Shown piece by piece: positions 9,403 through 21,580 of a stretch of 64,000 nt of DNA. Each line of letters starts with the position of its first letter. Position 1 is the stretch's first letter. This DNA comes from Paramoeba atlantica. Taxonomy: Eukaryota > Discosea. The stretch spans positions 1-64,000 of the forward strand of contig CDRNVI010000076.1 in the NCBI GenBank assembly GCA_977017575.1, in the 5' to 3' direction. A model generated the notes under the pieces. That model worked only from the letters and a program-made list of their open reading frames with translations, had not been told where the DNA came from and did not search any database. The translations under genes and the position numbers were made by a program.

Positions 9403-10423
9403 TGGTGTCCGGGTGATAGCCAGGCACGATCCAAAATTTACTGCTTTTAGCCGCGTGCTCCAGGCTATGAAATCATAGCTTTTGCCGCACTGCACACTTT
9501 TTAGGCTGTGCGCACTACGGACGGCACATCGGCCAAGCATCCAATGATCATTTGTTAGTGTGTATGGGTATTTACCCTAGTTTCCTAGTGTTTCGTTGTG
9601 TTAACACTGGGTAACTCCATACGCGGGAAAGAATCTGTCCTACTTTTTTAGCACCTTGATTTATTGGTGACGGGCAGACTCTTTCCGCGGCATTCCTCAC
9701 ACCCTAGTTCTTTGGCGCCTTGTTTTGTTGCCGCCGGGTGCTGGAATTGCTATTTTTGGAGATGAAAAAGGTCCAAAAAGTTGTTCACCCACTCACTGTA
9801 ATCCTGTAAGAAACCCCTTTTGTCCTACAAGTGGGGTCGTAGCGCAAGCTTCTCTCGCGAGAGACTTCCCTATGTCGGTCCTCGTACTCTTTTGAAGCGG
9901 GGCTGAGACAACTTTCACACCGTTGGCGGTGCAGGTGGTGAAAGAGAAAAAATTAGAGATCAGCAATGAGGGGATTCACGCGGCGACGTAGGCATTGAAC
10001 AAGGGTTTTCTTTCTCAAAAGTTTCTACAGAAAGTGTGTGTTTCCACTCACGCACCTCACTGGAGACACCCCATTAACTGGGTAGCGCGAGACTTGCTAA
10101 CCAACGCTTAAGTGAATCTCGTGTTGCGTCAGGCTCTGCTTTGCTTGTATTCGCTAAAACTACACTGCTCCGGATTGTTAGAATTGAAGATTTTTATGCT
10201 TTGGTCTCTGCTGGAGATGGGGTAGGATTATCTCTCCCACCTGACACATCCAAAAGGATATCTAGACAACATCATCCCGTTCGGTTAATAAGAAAGGGGT
10301 GCTTAACGAAAAAGTGGTGCTTAGCAAAGAAGGGGTGGGTTGCCTGGAAAAGTAACGTACCTTCTTGGTTTCCCGAAACGATTTATTCCGTGAGATCCCG
10401 ATGATTAGTCCTTCCCGAGATGG

Positions 10424-10616
10424 AAAAAGTGGCCACCTGGCCACCCCCCAAAAAAAGTGGCCACCTGGCCACCCCCCAAAAAAAGTGGCCACCTGGCCAC
10501 CCCCCAAAAAAAGTGGCCACCTGGCCACCCCCCCAAAAAAAGTGGCCACCTGGCCACCCCCCCAAAAAAAGTGGCCACCTGGCCACCCCCCCAAAAAAAG
10601 TGGCCACCTGGCCACC
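10424..10616. repeat. Promoter-proximal 28/29-bp repeat array, 7 copies, U1
   Basis: Seven copies of GTGGCCACCTGGCCAC are joined by C6-7/A7 linkers (three 28-bp periods, then three 29-bp periods). The core is the same as in the 27-bp array about 1 kb upstream, but the linkers differ. The array ends 21 bp before TATATATAA. A promoter-linked role is plausible from position only. Confidence 0.95.
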
Positions 10617-10637
10617 AAAAACACGGTTTGCATTTTG

Positions 10638-10646
10638 TATATATAA
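10638..10646 (+). promoter_or_regulatory. Candidate polymerase I promoter element, U1/U2
   Basis: TATATATAAG lies 231 bp before the 18S of U2, directly after the seven-copy array. It resembles the TATATA(A/G) initiator of plant polymerase I promoters. Kinetoplastid rDNA promoters are poorly conserved, so this is a positional guess. If correct, transcription of U2 starts near 10645 with a 5' external spacer of about 230 nt. Confidence 0.25.
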
Positions 10647-10877
10647 GATGAAAAAAATTTTGGATGGTTCGACCCGTAATTGAAAGTGAGGCGAAAGTGC
10701 CCACAAGTCGCAACGCAGCTCACTCGTATGATTGAATACATCTTGTGGCTTCCTAGTAAGCCGATGTATGCACGATGAGGAACAGAAATACAGTCCCATT
10801 GAGATGGGTACTACATTGAACCTTGCAGTTTACTGTGAGGGAACAGATTGAGAGAGGAATCACCCTCCCTTTCAAGA

Positions 10878-12902
10878 AACCTGGTTGATTCTGCCAGTAG
10901 TCATATGCTTGTTTCAAGGATTAAGCCATGCAAGCCTAAGAGTAACTGAGACAATAGGAGGTCTGCGAACGGCTCATTATATCAGAAATGATCTACCGGG
11001 AGAATTGCAGTGAAAACTGCTTGAATGGATAACTTCGCGAAAGGCGAAGCTAATACATGTACGTCACGTGACACATTCCATTCAACCACTGCGGGGAAAC
11101 CCAAGGTGGGGAATGTGGCTCGCGAATGGTTGGTACAAAGACCGACGCCAGTAATGGCAGTGTCGTAAATTGATGAATCAAACCATTCAGCAAAAGCGCA
11201 CCTTTGGTGTGCGAGTCCCGACGAATTTCTGCCCTATCAGCTTTTGACGGTAGTGTAGTGGACTACCGTGGCGATAACGGGTACGGGGAATTAGGGTTCG
11301 ATTCCGGAGAGGGAGCCTGAGAAACAGCTACCACTTCTACGGAGGGCAGCAGGCGCGTAAATTGCCCAATGCCAAATTGGTGAGGCAGCGAAGAGAAATA
11401 GCGTCCCCGCCTCTTTGAGTGTGGGGTTCGCAATGGGTGGTACGTAAACCCACCAACGAGTAACAATTGGAGGACAAGTCTGGTGCCAGCACCCGCGGTA
11501 ATTCCAGCTCCAATAGCGTATATTAACGTTGTTGCTGTTAAAGGGTTCGTAGTTGAATTCAGAGTGGTGAAAGTTTGCTGCCTCGGCAGCTCTTCCTCAC
11601 CACTCTGTCCTAGACGGGGCCGGAGTCTGCGGAAGCGTCCCTTCAGTGGTGACGTGGAAGCGGTTGGCCGAAGAGGCTAACATCCCACATGCAACGCATG
11701 TCGAGACCGCCCGTCGTTATCACTGTGAAGAAAACAGCGTGTTCAAAGCAGCCGCCTGCGGCTGGATGATAAAGCATGGAATGACAAAGCATCGACCACT
11801 GGGTCAGTCTTTTGTCGGTTTTTACGACCCAACATGGGTAATCGGTTGGCGAAGTGTTAATTTCCGTCACCTTGTGTGATGGAAAGCTTCGTCGAACACG
11901 GGATCAATGGGGGTTGTCGGGGGAAAACGTATCTGAGCGTGAGAGGTGAAATTCTTAGACCGCTCGGGGACGAACTTATGCGAAGGCATTTTCCAAGTAT
12001 ACCTTCATCAATCAAGAACTAAAGTGTGGAGATCGAAGATGATTAGATACCATTGTAGTCCACGACTGCAAACGATGACGCCCATGGATCGGATAGCATT
12101 TTGCTCTGATGGGATCTTTTCGGCACTGCTCCCCCTTCAACGCGAAAGCTGAGGCTATGGTCTCATGGGGGAGTACGTTCGCAAGGCTGAAACTTAAAGA
12201 AATTGACGGAATGGCACCACCAGGCGTGGAGTGTGCGGTTTAATTTGACTCAACACGGGGAACCTTACCAGGACAGGACAACGGTAGGATTGACAGATTG
12301 AGAGTTCTTTCTTAATTCGTTTGACGGTGGTGCATGGCCGCTTTTGGTCGGTGAAGTGATTTGTTTGGTTGATTCCTTTAACGGACGAGACCCAATCCGC
12401 TTACTAGGGGCACCATCTACCGAAAGGTAAACGGAAGCGAGGGGATTCGTCCCACTCGTCTTCCCAGATAGTGCATCCCCTTCTTCGCGGCATTCCGTGC
12501 GCCTTAGCACGGTGGCATTTTGGGCAACAGCAGGTCCGTGATGCTCCTAAATGTCCTGGGCGACACGCGCACTACAATGACAAAGTGAATGAGTGAAGCC
12601 TTTTTGGTCCTTCTTCGAAAGAAGTGGGGAAACTGAGAAAACTCTGTCGTGCTTGGGATCGAAGCTTGCAATTATTCTTCTTGAACGAGGAATGCCTAGT
12701 AGACGTGCTTCATCAAAGCGCATTGACTACGTCCCTGCCATTTGTACACACCGCCCGTCGTTGTTACCGATGCCAGTTGGATAAAGGTTAACGGACTTGC
12801 GATCCCTTCGAGGATTGTGGGAAAGTTAACCCATATTTAACTAGTAGAGGAAGCAAAAGTCGTAACAAGGTAGCTGTAGGTGAACCTGCAGCTGGATCAT
12901 TT
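10878..12902 (+). rRNA. 18S (SSU) rRNA, U2, complete (2,025 nt)
   Basis: First complete SSU gene in the window. It starts AACCTGGTTGATTCTGCC with CATATGCTTGTTTCAAGGA just after, a 5' block I associate with kinetoplastids (most eukaryotes have TTGTCTCAAAGA). The 530 loop starts near 11483, the decoding site is near 12744, and the 3' end CTGCAGCTGGATCATTT ends at 12902. About 2.0 kb is longer than the usual 1.8 kb and shorter than Trypanosoma 18S (~2.2 kb). Confidence 0.98.
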
Positions 12903-13155
12903 CGAAAGTTTTCGAACCTTGAACAACAGGCACACCGTACGGTGCGTCCTAACACAGCCCTCCCGAGTGCTCGTTTGCGCTCGGGGAAGGGAAACCGTCT
13001 GTTCCAAACCCCGTTCGCGGGGTTTGGGGGGACTCTTTTTTTGTTCCTCCTCGTCGACGGCGCAAGCCGTAGACGGCTCAAGGGGGTTTACTCGGCCCGG
13101 TGCTACGCGTGGGGGGGAAACCCCCCACGCGCCCGGATGAAACCGAGTCATGTAT
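12903..13155 (+). other. ITS1, U2
   Basis: 253 bp, same length and hairpin content as in U1. Confidence 0.9.
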
Positions 13156-13315
13156 AACTTATGACGGTGGATGTCTTGGCTTCCCAATCGATGAAGGACG
13201 CGGCAATATGCGATAATTCGTACGCATTGCAGAATCAAGCGTAGTACTAAACCTTTGAACGCAACATGTGTGCTGGGTCTCGCACTCAAGCACGTCCACA
13301 GTTCAGTGCCGATAA
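13156..13315 (+). rRNA. 5.8S rRNA, U2
   Basis: Same conserved blocks as U1, with the 28S-pairing strand at 13296-13306. Confidence 0.96.
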
Positions 13316-13384
13316 CCTTGCTGGGGAACGACACGTGCCCTGAAATCGAATTCCGTTGGTGTCTCACACCAAAGAAACCATTTT
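13316..13384 (+). other. ITS2, U2
   Basis: About 69 bp, matching U1. Confidence 0.85.
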
Positions 13385-14796
13385 CAAGGCCTGAGCTGTG
13401 GTCGACCACCCGCTGAACTTAAGCATATCATTAAGCGGAGGAAAAGAAAACAACTGTGATTCCCCTAGTAGCGGCGAGCGAAGAGGGATTAGCCCAATCC
13501 GAATCGGATCACATCCGAATTGTGGGGTAAGAGGTCTCAGGAAAGCCTGGACACTCGGACAAGTCTTCCTGGAACGGAGCGCCATAGAGGGTGAGAGCCC
13601 CTTGATCCGAGTCCTCCTCAGGCGGGATTAACTTGAGACTTGCGGAGTAGTACTGCTTGGGAATGCAGTGCGAAGGGCAGGTATACCTCTGCCAAGGCTA
13701 AATATCTTGGGAAGACCGATAGCATACAAGTAGCGTGAGCGAAAGATGAAAAGCACTTTGGAGAGAGAGTGAAATAGCACCTGAAGCCGTCATAAGATAA
13801 GGGATGTACCACTATCCAAGACGTGTGTAGGGCACCTCGGGGGCAACCCCGGGGTGTCTTCCGCACACGTCATGTCTGTCGCTGTTCCCACGCCGAGCAA
13901 GGGGGTTGGTGTGATTTCGCACCTTCGTCACTTTTGTACTCGAGCGTGTGGTTGGGACAGTCTTACCCTTCGGGAGGGATGAAACGGTGGAGATCTCGGC
14001 TGCGGCTCCGTCCTGGGTTTGGAGCGTCTCCCGCCCTCGGGTGGGGGCCTCCGGCTCGGATGGGGTTCGCGGCAGGAGCTCCCGTGTTCGCTCTCCACAG
14101 ACAGACTTTGAGATGGCCATAGGCCACGATGGGGTTCATCCGCCCGTCTTGAAACACGGACCAAGGAGTCTAACAAGTATGCGAGTCATATACTGGAAAG
14201 GTATAAGGCGTACTGAAAGGGAAGCGCGTATGTCCGCGTGAGGTGTCAACCCGTTGTGCGGGGTTATGCCCCGCACCCGGGTGCAACACCGGCCGAGACT
14301 TGGCCATGGGCCGGGTTTTTGAGCCTGAGCATACATGTTGGGACCCGAAAGGTGGTGATCTATGCCTGAACAGGACGAAGCCGAGGGAAACCTGGGTGGA
14401 GGTCCGTAGCGATGTTGACGTGCAAATCACTCGTTGGATTTGGGTATAGGGGCGAAAGACTCATCGAACCACCTAGTAGCTGGTTCACCCCGAAGTTTCC
14501 CTCAGGATAGCTGGTGACAGTAAAGCAGTCGTGTGCGGTAAAGCAAATGATTAGAGGCATTGGCTTCAATTTGATGTCGACCTATTCTCAAACTTTAAAC
14601 GTGCACAGCATTTGGCTTGCTTTCATGAAGCCAAAGGTAATGGATGATGTCACCAAGTGGGCCTCTTTCGGTAAGCGGAACAGGCGATGCGGAATGCTCC
14701 GCAAGGGAACTTAAGGCGCCTAAGTGCGGGCTCATAGATACCATGAAGGGTGTTCGTTGATCTAGACAGCAGGACGGTGGCCATGGAAGTCGGAAT

Positions 14797-14830
<34 letters not shown>

Positions 14831-15924
14831 TCAACCAGCCCCGAAAATGGATGGCGCTCAAGCCCGCCGCCGACAGTTCCCCGGAACTGTAACTGTGGGA
14901 GGGCACAAGAAACACAGTTCCGTGTAGGGGTGCGTGGAGGCAAAGCTGCGAAGCCTTTGGCGTGAGCCTGGGTGGAGCTGCCTCTAGTGCAGATCTTGGT
15001 TGTAGTAGCGAATATTCAACTGCGGAAATTCCGCGATATATCGTTGAAGGCTGAAGTGGGGAAGGGTTTCGTGTCAACGGCGATCGGACACGAGTCACTC
15101 GGTACTAAAGCCAACGTTGGACCGCACTTGTGGAACGGGGTGATGGCCGCCCGGGCGCCGCGTTCGCTCACCTCGTGTGGGCGGGCGTCGATGCCTGGGA
15201 ACTCTACGGCTCCACCCAGTTGGCTGAAAGTAAAGCGGGCTTAACATTCCCGCAGCTGACCATGGGAATTTGAGGCGGTAACGCTTTTGAGACGATGCTG
15301 GTGACAGTGTGGGACGGGCCCGGAAGAGTTCTCTTTTCTTTTGAATGGACTTCCCCCTCCGTTGAGTTCGCGTCGTGCGGTGACGCGGAAGGGGATCCAG
15401 CAAAGCCATGCATTTGTGCGTGGTAGGGAAACCGTCTCACGCTTCAGAAAAAGCCAGCGGGGTCCTATTTCCTGATGGCAGGCCGTACCCATATCCGCAT
15501 CCGGTCCCCAAGCTTAGAAAGCTCTAGCCAATAGAACAAGGTAGTCTAAGGGAAGTCGGCAAATTAGATGCGTATGCTCGCGAGAAGCATTGGCTCTGAA
15601 GGCAAAGCTGTTGGGAGCCGGCAAGTCCCTGGGCTCAAGGTCCTGGCTGACGTGCCCGCGTCGCGTGCTCCGCCCGCCTTGCGTGGGTGGGGCGTGTGTG
15701 CTGCGGTGTCACGCTTGACGGGGCCTCCAGGGACTACGCCGACCCTTCGGGGACGGTGCAGCCGGGCAAACTCTCACAGCGCTGAATTGCTGTTTCAGAA
15801 CTGCTTACCAAGGGGAATCCAACTGTATAATTAAAACACAGGCTTGCGACGCAGCCAAGTGCTGTATGACGCAAGCTGATTTCTGCCCAGTGCTCTGAAT
15901 GTCAATGTGACGAGATTCACCTAC

Positions 15925-15981
<57 letters not shown>

Positions 15982-16726
15982 TTCTAATTAGAGACGCGCA
16001 TGAATGGATTAATGAGATTCCCACTGTCCCTAGCTACCATCTAGCGAACCAACTGCGTCAAGGGAACGGTCTTGAATGATTAAGCGGGGAAAGAAGACCC
16101 TGTTGAGTTTGACTCCAGTCTCAGTTTGCCGGGCGACATAGGAGGTGTAGTCATAGGTGGGAGGTGCTCGAAAGGGTGCCGGTTCTGAAAAACCACTTCT
16201 TTTATCGTTGCTCGGCAAATCCAATGATAAGGCAAAGGGAGTTATGTCTTAAGGGGCTTCACGGCTCCCAGGGCATTCGTGCACCGTCCGAGTCCTACGG
16301 GAAATTCAACGGTGCCAACTCACCTGTTGTAGCTCTAAACCCAGGTGCGGATGTACCAGGGTGAGCCTATGTTTGGAGACAAGACTGAGATGGGGAGTTT
16401 GGCTGGGGCGGCATATCTGCTAAACGACAACGCAGGTGTCCTAAGGCGAGCTCAGTGAGGACAGAAACCTCACGTGGCGCACAAGGGCAAAAGCTCGCTT
16501 GATCTTAGACTTTCAGTACGAGTCTAGAATGTGAAAGCATGGCCAGCGATCCTTTGAGCACGTACATTCAGGTATAATGCCAGAGGTGTCATAAAAATTA
16601 CCACAGGGATAACTGGCTTGTGGCAGCCAAGCGTTCCTAGCGACGTTGCCGTTTGATCCTTCGATGTCGGCTCTTCCTAGCCTTGCGCCGCAGTTGACGC
16701 AAAGGGTCGGATTGTTCACCCGGATG

Positions 16727-16770
<44 letters not shown>

Positions 16771-17078
16771 TTACCCTACTTAATCAAACATTTCGGCAGG
16801 TTTGCCGAGGGAAATACGAAGTAGTACGAGAGGAACTTTCGTTTCGCCTCCCTAGCAACAGCGGCCCTTTGAAAAGAGGCGCCGCAAGACCACCAGGCGA
16901 TGATTAACAGCTGAACGCCTCTTAAGCTGGAAATCAATCCCGAAGCAAACTTGGGCCTTCTAGGCCACTTGGGCGCAAAACGCGAGCGCGAAAACCATAA
17001 TTACTCAAGTAATACGCGCGGTAGTAACCCTACCCCTATGAAAGAGCGGAGCGTCCAATCACACCCGGAACAGACGAT
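13385..17078 (+). rRNA. 28S (LSU) rRNA, U2
   Basis: All open frames compared across this gene are identical to those of U1, so no length change is present. Sarcin-ricin loop at 16823-16836. The 3' end is approximate. Confidence 0.95.
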
Positions 17079-17079
17079 T

Positions 17080-18103
17080 CCTTATGCACGACCTGGTGTA
17101 AGTGTTGGAGGAACCTCGGTTCCGACTCACTGAGCCCGTGTACGTGCCCATAGGTGCAATTTTGCAATTCAATCTACCTAACAAGGAGTAGGTAACAAGG
17201 CCTAACTTAGGCAACAACAAGGCAATAGTCTTGACACACACACTCAGATCCCTGCATGGGATCTCACAAACGTGCATTCCATATAAACAACCACAGGGGT
17301 GGTCAATAAAAAAGGACCCCACATTCTCGTCACCAACATCCACGGTGAGTCCTGCACAACCCTCTCTCTTCAAGCTTACACAGCTTCCTCACTATATAAA
17401 TGAAACAGATGTAGAGCACATAGCAGGTGTGCTATGTGTGATCATGTGTTGATACACTCTCACTCCACGGTCAAGTCTCAACAACCTCATGGTTGGGTCA
17501 GACACCCACTCACACGACAACAAAGTCCTTATGCACGACCTGGTGTAAGTGTTGGAGGAACCTCGGTTCCGACTCACTGAGCCCGTGTACGTGCCCATAG
17601 GTGCAATTTTGCAATTCAATCTACCTAACAAGGAGTAAACAAAGATAACACAAAGGTGTTATGCCTTGATCACAGAGACAAAACCGTCTCGATCACAAAG
17701 ACTCCGCATTACAGTGTGGGGTTCTCAGGAACGTGCTTCTCATGTGCACAAGAATGTATGTGTTCCACATGCACGAGAGGTACATAAAGCGCTTCATGGT
17801 AGTCTCATGGTTGGGTCAGACACCCACTCACACGACAACAAAGTCTTTATGCACGACCTGGTGTAAGTGTTGGAGGAACCTCGGTTCCGACTCACTGAGC
17901 CCGTGTACGTGCCCATAGGTGCAATTCAATCTACGTAACAAGGAGTAAACAAAGATATGGGAGTAAACAAAGGCCATGCCTTGATCACAAAGACGCTCCG
18001 CATTACGGCGTGGGGATCTCAGGAACGTGCTTCTCATGTGCACAAGAACATGTGTGAATCAACACACTACCTTCTTACTTAACCTCTTTTACACACAGCT
18101 TGG
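17080..18103 (+). repeat. 3' spacer repeats and hairpin cluster, U2
   Basis: Three copies of the ~110-bp segment start at 17080, 17527 and 17845. The hairpins are as in U1. Confidence 0.85.
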
Positions 18104-18830
18104 GTCTTACGGCATACACAAGAGTAGGTGCATACGACGCATAAAACAAAAAAATCAGAATGATCTAGTTGAAAGAACCTCCGTTCCGACTCACTGTACT
18201 ACCACTTTGTTCCACAGATCGCTCTGTTTTTAACCGGATGGGAGTGGCTTAGTATGATTGAAATGGATTGAATGCGTAACGACGCCTCCAATCCCTCCAC
18301 GGAGGCACGGCATCCACACCGCAGTGAGGATGATGCGTGCGCAAGAGTTAGTACTGTCTGAGAATAAAAAAATCAACAAGGTACAGAAACTGTATCTCTA
18401 TCGTTACCGTGTACATGCCTCTAAGTGCAATTTCGCAAATCAACGAAAACAAATGATCCTTCACAGGGCAGACATACTCATGACTCTGCTTTCAAGGCAC
18501 TGCAGTCATGAGCTGCAGTCATTTTGGGGGCGAGGTTGTCCAGTGATTGACTGCTCGTTACACTCGCTTAGCGATGAATTCCGATCCTTCATCCCTTCGT
18601 CAAAGTCATCCCACTTCCGATTTACGTCATCTATCTTCCCGGAATACGGGAAATTCGTTTTTGAGTGGGAATGTTCTATGAGAGAGAAAGCACTGAGTAT
18701 GGAGAGGAAAGCTAGTGAACAAGAGAGCCAAACTACAAATTTTATAAGTAGTGCACGTGAATTTGTTCCGTACATCGATAAGTAGCGTACCTGGATAAGT
18801 AGCGTGCTTGGGGGCACAGATGGGCGTTGT

Positions 18831-19506
18831 AGTAGTTTGGATGAGTACTCATCGAAACGACCTCTGCACATGGTACTTTGGATGAGTACTTTTCACTATA
18901 TTACCAACGTCTGACTCTGTAAGGCTAAACTGTGAACGTAGCCCTGGGACACGTGTGCTTCTCTCTAGATTCGTGGGAAGCAATTTGCGAAGCCCAACTA
19001 CTTGATAACAAATTTTAGTACCCATTTTGGCCGCGCGGGGGCCCCCGCGTGAGCGGGGGTGCGCGCGGCCGCGAAACGGCGAGGGACCGCGTGAGCGGGC
19101 CTGAGCCGCACCCCGCGTAGGATTCCCCTGTGCGTCGTTAGTGGGAAGCAATTTGCGAAGCTCACCGAATTTCGTAGTTTTCTCTACGCAGGCGTTGTCA
19201 ACGTATGTAGTGAAGTGTAGGATACTGAACGCACGGAAAATGAAAATCAAAAAAAATTCTTGGGTGTTCCACAAAAGTCCTTGACTTATGCAAAAGTCCT
19301 TGACTTCCACCGGCGCTGAGAACCTATGTCTGCCACTTCCGCAGGATTGTGTATTTTTGTACTATATTGCATCACCTATAACCTGGCAACAATTTACGTG
19401 ATTGCTGACTACGGAAGAAAGTACTCATGAGATGCGCCACGGAAGAAAGTACTCATCCAAAGTACCATGTGCAGAGGTCGTTTCAATGAGTACTCATCCA
19501 AACTAC
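18831..19506. repeat. Segment bounded by 60-bp inverted repeats, U2
   Basis: Arms at 18831-18891 and 19447-19506; interior as in U1. Confidence 0.8.
18973..19161. repeat. GC-rich GTGA-loop hairpins between direct repeats, U2
   Basis: The hairpin block begins at 19029. Hairpin 2 keeps the A.G mismatch seen in U1. Confidence 0.8.
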
Positions 19507-19835
19507 CGTGTGAAGAGGTCGTTTCGATGAGTACTCATCCAAACTACCATGTGAGGAGGTCGTTTCGATGAGTACTCATCCAAACTACCATGTGAAGAGG
19601 TCGTTTCAATGAGTACTCATCCAAACTACCATGTGAAGAGGTCGTTTCAATGAGTACTCATCCAAACTACCATGTGAAGAGGTCGTTTCAATGAGTACGC
19701 ATCCAAACTACCATGTGAAGAGGTCGTTTCAATGAGTACTCATCCAAACTACCATGTGAAGAGGTCGTTTCAATGAGTACTCATCCAAACTACCATGTGA
19801 AGAGGTCATTTCGATGAGTACTCATCCAAACTACC
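19447..19835 (+). repeat. 41-bp tandem repeat array, 9.5 copies, U2
   Basis: Nine full units plus a partial one, two more than U1. One unit carries GAGTACGCATCC instead of GAGTACTCATCC (near 19694), a marker also present in U3-U6 but not U1. Confidence 0.95.
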
Positions 19836-19980
19836 ATTACAACGCGATTTATGGTAGTTTGGATGAGTACTTCCATTTTCGTCGGAGGCCGGTGATAGTA
19901 GTTTGGATGAGTACTCATCGAAACTACCACAACCCCCTAGGAGGTAATGGTAGTTTGGATGAGTACTCATCGGAACTACC
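19836..19980. repeat. Palindrome cluster, U2
   Basis: Three GGTAGTTTGGATGAGT-type copies; the last palindrome is 19949-19980. Confidence 0.85.
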
Positions 19981-20011
19981 ACAATCCCCACAGATGCATC
20001 GAGCTCCCTCT

Positions 20012-20336
20012 GAAAAAGTGACAGCTGGCCACCCTATGAAAAAGTGGCCACCTGGCCCCGCTTTGAAAAAGTGGCCACCTGGCCACCCTATGAAAAAGTG
20101 GCCACCTGGCCACCCTATAAAAAAGTGGCCACCTGGCCACCCTATGCGTAACCTGGCCACCCCATAAAAAAGGGGCCACCTGGCCACCCTATCGAAAAGT
20201 AGCCACCTGGCCACCCTATGAAAAAGTGGCCACCTGGCCACCCTATGAAAAAGTGGCCACCTGGCCGCCCTATGAAAAAGTGGCCACCTGGCCGCCCTAT
20301 GAAGAAGTGGCCACCTGGCCACCCTATGAAAAAGTG
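20012..20336. repeat. 27-bp tandem repeat array, ~12 copies, U2
   Basis: About half the U1 length and without the 54-bp dimers. The first unit is degenerate (GTGACAGCTGGCCACC). A GCGTAACC interruption lies near 20145. Confidence 0.95.
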
Positions 20337-21357
20337 TGGTGTCCGGGTGATAGCCAGGCACGATCCAAAATTTACTGCTTTTAGCCGCGTGCTCCAGGCT
20401 ATGAAATCATAGCTTTTGCCGCACTGCACACTTTTTAGGCTGTGCGCACTACGGACGGCACATCGGCCAAGCATCCAATGATCATTTGTTAGTGTGTATG
20501 GGTATTTACCCTAGTTTCCTAGTGTTTCGTTGTGTTAACACTGGGTAACTCCATACGCGGGAAAGAATCTGTCCTACTTTTTTAGCACCTTGATTTATTG
20601 GTGACGGGCAGACTCTTTCCGCGGCATTCCTCACACCCTAGTTCTTTGGCGCCTTGTTTTGTTGCCGCCGGGTGCTGGAATTGCTATTTTTGGAGATGAA
20701 AAAGGTCCAAAAAGTTGTTCACCCACTCACTGTAATCCTGTAAGAAACCCCTTTTGTCCTACAAGTGGGGTCGTAGCGCAAGCTTCTCTCGCGAGAGACT
20801 TCCCTATGTCGGTCCTCGTACTCTTTTGAAGCGGGGCTGAGACAACTTTCACACCGTTGGCGGTGCAGGTGGTGAAAGAGAAAAAATTAGAGATCAGCAA
20901 TGAGGGGATTCACGCGGCGACGTAGGCATTGAACAAGGGTTTTCTTTCTCAAAAGTTTCTACAGAAAGTGTGTGTTTCCACTCACGCACCTCACTGGAGA
21001 CACCCCATTAACTGGGTAGCGCGAGACTTGCTAACCAACGCTTAAGTGAATCTCGTGTTGCGTCAGGCTCTGCTTTGCTTGTATTCGCTAAAACTACACT
21101 GCTCCGGATTGTTAGAATTGAAGATTTTTATGCTTTGGTCTCTGCTGGAGATGGGGTAGGATTATCTCTCCCACCTGACACATCCAAAAGGATATCTAGA
21201 CAACATCATCCCGTTCGGTTAATAAGAAAGGGGTGCTTAACGAAAAAGTGGTGCTTAGCAAAGAAGGGGTGGGTTGCCTGGAAAAGTAACGTACCTTCTT
21301 GGTTTCCCGAAACGATTTATTCCGTGAGATCCCGATGATTAGTCCTTCCCGAGATGG

Positions 21358-21550
21358 AAAAAGTGGCCACCTGGCCACCCCCCAAAAAAAGTGGCCACCT
21401 GGCCACCCCCCAAAAAAAGTGGCCACCTGGCCACCCCCCAAAAAAAGTGGCCACCTGGCCACCCCCCCAAAAAAAGTGGCCACCTGGCCACCCCCCCAAA
21501 AAAAGTGGCCACCTGGCCACCCCCCCAAAAAAAGTGGCCACCTGGCCACC
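21358..21550. repeat. Promoter-proximal 28/29-bp repeat array, 7 copies, U2
   Basis: Same copy number and linker order as U1. Confidence 0.95.
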
Positions 21551-21571
21551 AAAAACACGGTTTGCATTTTG

Positions 21572-21580
21572 TATATATAA
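21572..21580 (+). promoter_or_regulatory. Candidate polymerase I promoter element, U2/U3
   Basis: TATATATAA, 231 bp before the U3 18S. Positional inference only. Confidence 0.25.

Larger units (their letters stand above)
5866..10877 (+). other. rDNA intergenic spacer, U1 (5,012 bp)
   Basis: Spacer between the 28S of U1 and the 18S of U2, the longest in the window. Its repeat blocks are listed separately. 6891-7617 is unique sequence with a 175-codon open frame (7045-7572) that I do not accept as a gene. 9403-10423 is unique sequence with no recognisable gene. It holds a 14-bp perfect palindrome TCTCTCGCGAGAGA at 9851-9864 and a hairpin around GTGTTAACAC at 9598-9607. 10647-10877 is the presumed 5' external transcribed spacer. 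No 5S rRNA or tRNA gene was found. U1 differs from the other units by its long 27-bp array and short 41-bp array. Confidence 0.95.

Noticed and set aside
8495-9540. Long open frames on both strands with repeated WPPGHP, VATWPPYEK or GWPGGHFF peptides
   Set aside because: They are produced by the 27-bp tandem repeat, whose length is a multiple of three and keeps several frames open on both strands. Their lengths change with array copy number.
10655-10675. GGTTCGACCC resembling a tRNA T-arm
   Set aside because: The flanking bases do not form the T stem, and no anticodon or acceptor arms are present at the right spacing.
10262-10799. Open frames over the 28/29-bp array
   Set aside because: Low-complexity translations of C- and A-tract linkers on both strands, with no sign of coding.
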